DNA from: a bacterium
Lineage (GTDB): Bacteria > Patescibacteriota > Patescibacteriia > 2-12-FULL-60-25
Length of the DNA stretch: 6,358 bases
Assembly (NCBI GenBank): GCA_024654265.1
Contig: JANLIO010000019.1
Coordinates: 1 to 6,358 of the forward strand
Reading direction: 5' to 3'
This document shows, in pieces, positions 4,602 to 6,358 of the stretch (its first letter is position 1; the number at the start of each line of letters is the position of its first letter). The notes under the pieces are model-generated. The model saw only the letters and a list, made by a program, of their open reading frames with translations. It had not been told where the DNA came from and searched no databases. A program made the translations under genes and the position numbers.

Positions 4602-6227
4602 TCAATCATGCCCCTGTAGCTCAATGGAAGAGCAGCGGTGTTCTAAGCCGGCGGTTGCAGGTTCGAATCCTGCCGGGGGCACCATCAACGAACTAAACGG
4701 CTTTTTGGGAGCCAAAATGCGGGACGCGCGAAGCGCGTCCCAAGGATTCCCGCCGAATTCCCCCAACGAATTCAGAATTTTTGGCGCGCTTGCGCGCACT
4801 GATTTTTCGCCGAGGAGGAGGTTCGAGCCAAAGATTTCTTTAGCACAGACCTTTTTCGCAAAAAGGTCTGAATCAGAAGCGATTTTGTCTATGTTTTGTG
4901 CGACTTCTAGCCAGTTTTGGAAAGGTTCGAGCCAATCATTTTGCTTGTGTGAAAGATTATAGATTTCTTCTTCGAGCGACTTCTTTTCAGACAACAACTT
5001 TCCTTTTTGTAAACGATAATCTTCGCGGTCAATTACTTGGTCTAAATATCCATTAAGAAGTCGCTCCAATCGGATTGAGATAGAAGAAATCTTTTCTTGT
5101 TTCTCTTTCACACAAGCAGTCAAAGACTGGGCGGATTTTCCGTGGTCTTGCAAAGCAAGACGATTGAGTTCTATCGCCCAGTCCTTGGGCAAAGAAACTT
5201 TTTGAATGAGGGATGATAACTGGCGATTTAATTCTTCTTGGCGAATACAAGGTTCTTCACATTTCACCATTTTGTTTTTCTTAGTGCAGTGATAATAAAT
5301 ATACTCATGGACATTTCCATTTTTCTGCTTCTTAACCTTGTATTCGCCAGTTATCATCATTCCGCATGAGGCGCAGGAAATGAGCCCACAGAAAGGTTGT
5401 GGGTCGTTTAGGGGCTTTCTGTCTGGCTTGCCACGAAGTTTCAACATTTCCTGCGCCTGATCAAAAAGTTTTTTTGAAATGATTGGCTCGTACTTTCCTT
5501 CGTGTAGTTCGCCACCATAGCGAAATAGTCCAGTGTAAAATGGATTTGAAAGAATGGAAGTCGCACGAGATTTATGGATTTTCTTTCCGGTCTTTGAAAA
5601 AAGATTGTGCTTCGCCAAAAAGTTTGAAACATCTTCCAGTCTATTGCCACCTTTCACATAGAACTCAAACGCTTGCTTGATAACTTTGGCTTTCTTTCGG
5701 TCAACGACCACAGTCTTTGTTCGCGAGTCGTTGATATATCCCACAGGAGCAAGCGTTGGATAATCTCCATTACGAACTTTTTGGCGAAGTCCTCTTTTGG
5801 TATTTTCGGAAAGAGAATCCACATAGTATTTGCTTTGTCCAAAAGCCATGTTGAGCATAAATTTCCCCTGTGAAGTGCTATCGCACCAGAAAGTTGGAAA
5901 CTTCAAGCTCGCAAGTTTCCCTGTGTCGAGGAGGTAGATTATCTTTCCACCGTCAATACTATTTCTTGCGAGACGATCCGGATGCCAAGAGAGAATAGAA
6001 TCTGCATCGCCCTTTTCGATACACTTCATCATTTCATTAAATATCGGACGACCTGGAATTTTCGCACTTTGCTTTTCTACAAACTCAAGGGCGATGTTCA
6101 GATTCTCTCTCTTGGCATAGTCTCGCAATTCTTGAAGCTGTGCCTCAATCGAAAGGACTTGCTTGTCCTCGACATCAGTGGACTTGCGAGCATACAAAAA
6201 GAATTTTTGCGGAGATAAGTTTTGCAT
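4602..6227 (-). CDS. Large serine recombinase (resolvase/invertase N-terminus, zinc ribbon)
   Basis: This 541-residue site-specific recombinase probably integrates or excises a mobile element. The catalytic domain (about 8-150) has the nucleophile S16 in YARKSTD, GRPIFNEMM (59-67) and the Arg motif DRLARN (84-89). A Recombinase domain follows (about 160-265), then a zinc ribbon (C285 and C288 with C314, C323 or C327) and a coiled coil (about 370-425), the order typical of large serine integrases. Residues 515-539 (including PPAGFEPATAGLEHRCSS) are the antisense translation of the tRNA-Arg gene, and the stop lies 6 nt beyond the tRNA 5' end. The native C-terminus was probably set by the integration junction. 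The start ATG at 6227 lacks a Shine-Dalgarno sequence and follows a structured leader. The gene looks more AT-rich than pnp or xer, consistent with transfer. Confidence 0.92.
   Translation of the reverse strand: MQNLSPQKFFLYARKSTDVEDKQVLSIEAQLQELRDYAKRENLNIALEFVEKQSAKIPGRPIFNEMMKCIEKGDADSILSWHPDRLARNSIDGGKIIYLLDTGKLASLKFPTFWCDSTSQGKFMLNMAFGQSKYYVDSLSENTKRGLRQKVRNGDYPTLAPVGYINDSRTKTVVVDRKKAKVIKQAFEFYVKGGNRLEDVSNFLAKHNLFSKTGKKIHKSRATSILSNPFYTGLFRYGGELHEGKYEPIISKKLFDQAQEMLKLRGKPDRKPLNDPQPFCGLISCASCGMMITGEYKVKKQKNGNVHEYIYYHCTKKNKMVKCEEPCIRQEELNRQLSSLIQKVSLPKDWAIELNRLALQDHGKSAQSLTACVKEKQEKISSISIRLERLLNGYLDQVIDREDYRLQKGKLLSEKKSLEEEIYNLSHKQNDWLEPFQNWLEVAQNIDKIASDSDLFAKKVCAKEIFGSNLLLGEKSVRASAPKILNSLGEFGGNPWDALRASRILAPKKPFSSLMVPPAGFEPATAGLEHRCSSIELQGHD
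4610..4684 (+). tRNA. tRNA-Arg (anticodon TCT), CCA encoded
   Basis: The 75-nt sequence folds as a cloverleaf. The acceptor is GCCCCTG with CGGGGGC (one T-G pair), the D stem GCTC with GAGC, the anticodon stem GCGGT with GCCGG, and the T stem GCAGG with CCTGC around TTCGAAT. It ends in discriminator A and an encoded CCA (4682-4684). The anticodon loop GTTCTAA places TCT at 34-36, decoding AGA by standard rules. Two oddities are visible: the 27-43 pair is G-G, and position 32 is G instead of the usual pyrimidine. The gene lies 35 nt after the Xer gene. Its whole length is also antisense coding sequence of the serine recombinase, so it is a likely integration target. Confidence 0.93.
4667..4684. 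other. Candidate attachment site at the tRNA 3' end
   Basis: The serine recombinase gene abuts and reads through the tRNA-Arg gene from its 3' side, the geometry expected when an element uses the tRNA 3' end as target and restores it on insertion. The exact junction cannot be read because the partner copy at the far end of the element is outside the window. The listed span (second half of the T arm, acceptor strand and CCA) is only the likeliest zone. Confidence 0.3.
4721..4741. repeat. Perfect 9-bp palindrome with GAA triloop
   Basis: GGGACGCGC (4721-4729) and GCGCGTCCC (4733-4741) are perfect inverted repeats around GAA. The tip contains GCGAAGC, a heptamer known to form an exceptionally stable single-stranded DNA mini-hairpin. 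It lies inside the recombinase coding sequence (residues about 497-503), 37 bp from the tRNA 3' end. No T-run follows on either strand, so it is not a usual terminator. Confidence 0.7.
4754..4773. repeat. Short direct repeat CGAATTC, 13-bp period
   Basis: CGAATTC occurs at 4754-4760 and 4767-4773, each holding the palindrome GAATTC. Alone this is weak, but it lies between two stronger palindromes in the recombinase 3' end. Confidence 0.4.
4784..4797. repeat. Palindrome GCGCGC-TT-GCGCGC
   Basis: Two GCGCGC blocks flank a TT centre within the recombinase coding sequence. On the plus strand a T5 run (4803-4807) begins 5 nt after it, so it could weakly terminate tRNA transcription. The distance and the absence of a T-run touching the stem make that doubtful. 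Confidence 0.5.
4846..4870. repeat. Perfect 11-bp palindrome with CGC loop
   Basis: CAGACCTTTTT (4846-4856) and AAAAAGGTCTG (4860-4870) pair perfectly around CGC. The segment encodes SDLFAKKV of the recombinase (about residues 453-460). The 11-bp perfect symmetry inside a coding region suggests a DNA- or RNA-level role, such as a protein-binding site, but none is shown. Confidence 0.65.
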
Positions 6228-6236
6228 AATGTTGAT

Positions 6237-6340
6237 ATTGAAAATTAAAAACTTAAATGACCACCCTTGGTGCCCCCACTAAGATTGCTCAAAGTGGAAC
6301 CAAAGATGGTCATTAAAATAAGCAATCTTCGGTGGGGGCA
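6237..6340 (-). promoter_or_regulatory. Interleaved double-hairpin leader of the serine recombinase (attenuator, pseudoknot or small RNA)
   Basis: In transcription order (minus strand) the arms are B' (6340-6321), A' (6314-6299), B (6289-6271) and A (6271-6256). B' pairs with B over 9 + 9 bp flanking a small internal loop (GCCCCCAC with GTGGGGGC, AAGATTGCT with AGCAATCTT). A' pairs with A over 16 consecutive positions including two G-U pairs (AATGACCA with TGGTCATT, TTGGT with ACCAA). The A'/A stem gains three more pairs after one mismatch, and U5-AA-U4 (6251-6241) follows, so A'/A resembles an intrinsic terminator with a 27-nt loop and B'/B a competing stem. The two cannot both form fully without making a pseudoknot. 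The arms lie upstream of the recombinase ATG (6227) and just after a TATACT element. The pairing is seen; control of the recombinase is inferred. A free small RNA ending at the U-tract is equally possible. Confidence 0.65.
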
Positions 6341-6345
6341 AATTC

Positions 6346-6351
6346 AGTATA
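6346..6351 (-). promoter_or_regulatory. TATACT -10 element for the structured leader
   Basis: TATACT (6351-6346), preceded by GC, is followed by six bases (GAATTT) and then G6339, the first base of GCCCCCAC, so the predicted start coincides with the first base of the structured RNA. The -35 region falls beyond the window edge. The identical hexamer precedes xer. Confidence 0.55.
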
Positions 6352-6358
6352 GCAAAAA

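Noticed and set aside
4558..4962. Plus-strand open frame crossing the tRNA
   Set aside because: It starts inside the xer 3' end, spans the tRNA and is antisense to the serine recombinase; it shows no domain.
6258..6266. AGGGTGG in the recombinase leader as a T-box riboswitch core
   Set aside because: Only the first seven bases fit; the following ACCGCG part, a specifier stem and an aminoacyl-tRNA-related target gene are absent.
6268..6277. Second attachment site (TGGTGCCCCC) for the element
   Set aside because: It matches the tRNA 3' end only in inverted orientation and over 10 bp; att copies flanking an element should be direct repeats.
6268..6339. A tRNA gene on the minus strand ending in ACCA
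   Set aside because: The acceptor-like stem is present, but no D arm, anticodon arm or TTCGA T arm can be drawn; the stem continues far past 7 bp instead.
1..6358. CRISPR array or insertion-sequence transposase
   Set aside because: No regularly spaced repeats, and no transposase apart from the two site-specific recombinases.

Overview
The window looks like a chromosomal segment of a Candidate Phyla Radiation (Patescibacteria, Parcubacteria-like) bacterium. This is an inference from protein style: a short, Lys/Arg-rich ribosomal protein S15, a NYN-domain nuclease inside the rpsO-pnp cluster, a single compact Xer-type recombinase, and a serine recombinase whose reading frame runs antisense through a tRNA gene. 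All complete genes read cleanly with TGA as stop, which argues against the recoded (TGA = Gly) CPR lineages. No gene has a clear AGGAG-type ribosome binding site.

Left part, minus strand (1-3476): an RNA-metabolism cluster read right to left, rpsO (S15) - NYN/PIN-like nuclease - pnp (polynucleotide phosphorylase) - start of a membrane protein. The last gene overlaps the pnp stop by ATGA and runs off the left edge. Strong RNA hairpins sit after rpsO and directly before the pnp start codon. The pnp hairpin is placed where the E. coli autoregulatory leader is found.

Middle, plus strand (3477-4684): a divergent intergenic region, then a Xer-like tyrosine recombinase that appears to be transcribed as a leaderless mRNA. 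It is followed 35 nt later by a tRNA-Arg(TCT) gene with encoded CCA.

Right part, minus strand (4602-6358): a large serine recombinase converges on the tRNA and its last 25 or so codons are the tRNA antisense strand. This suggests one end of an element integrated at the tRNA 3' end, with the other end beyond the window. The 3' part of the recombinase gene is unusually rich in perfect palindromes. Its 5' leader is the most striking object here: two long inverted repeats are interleaved (arms in order B', A', B, A), preceded by a TATACT promoter element whose predicted start falls on the first base of the structure and followed by a U-tract. It could be a transcription attenuator, a pseudoknotted leader or a discrete small RNA. 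No intergenic stretch exceeds 300 bases.
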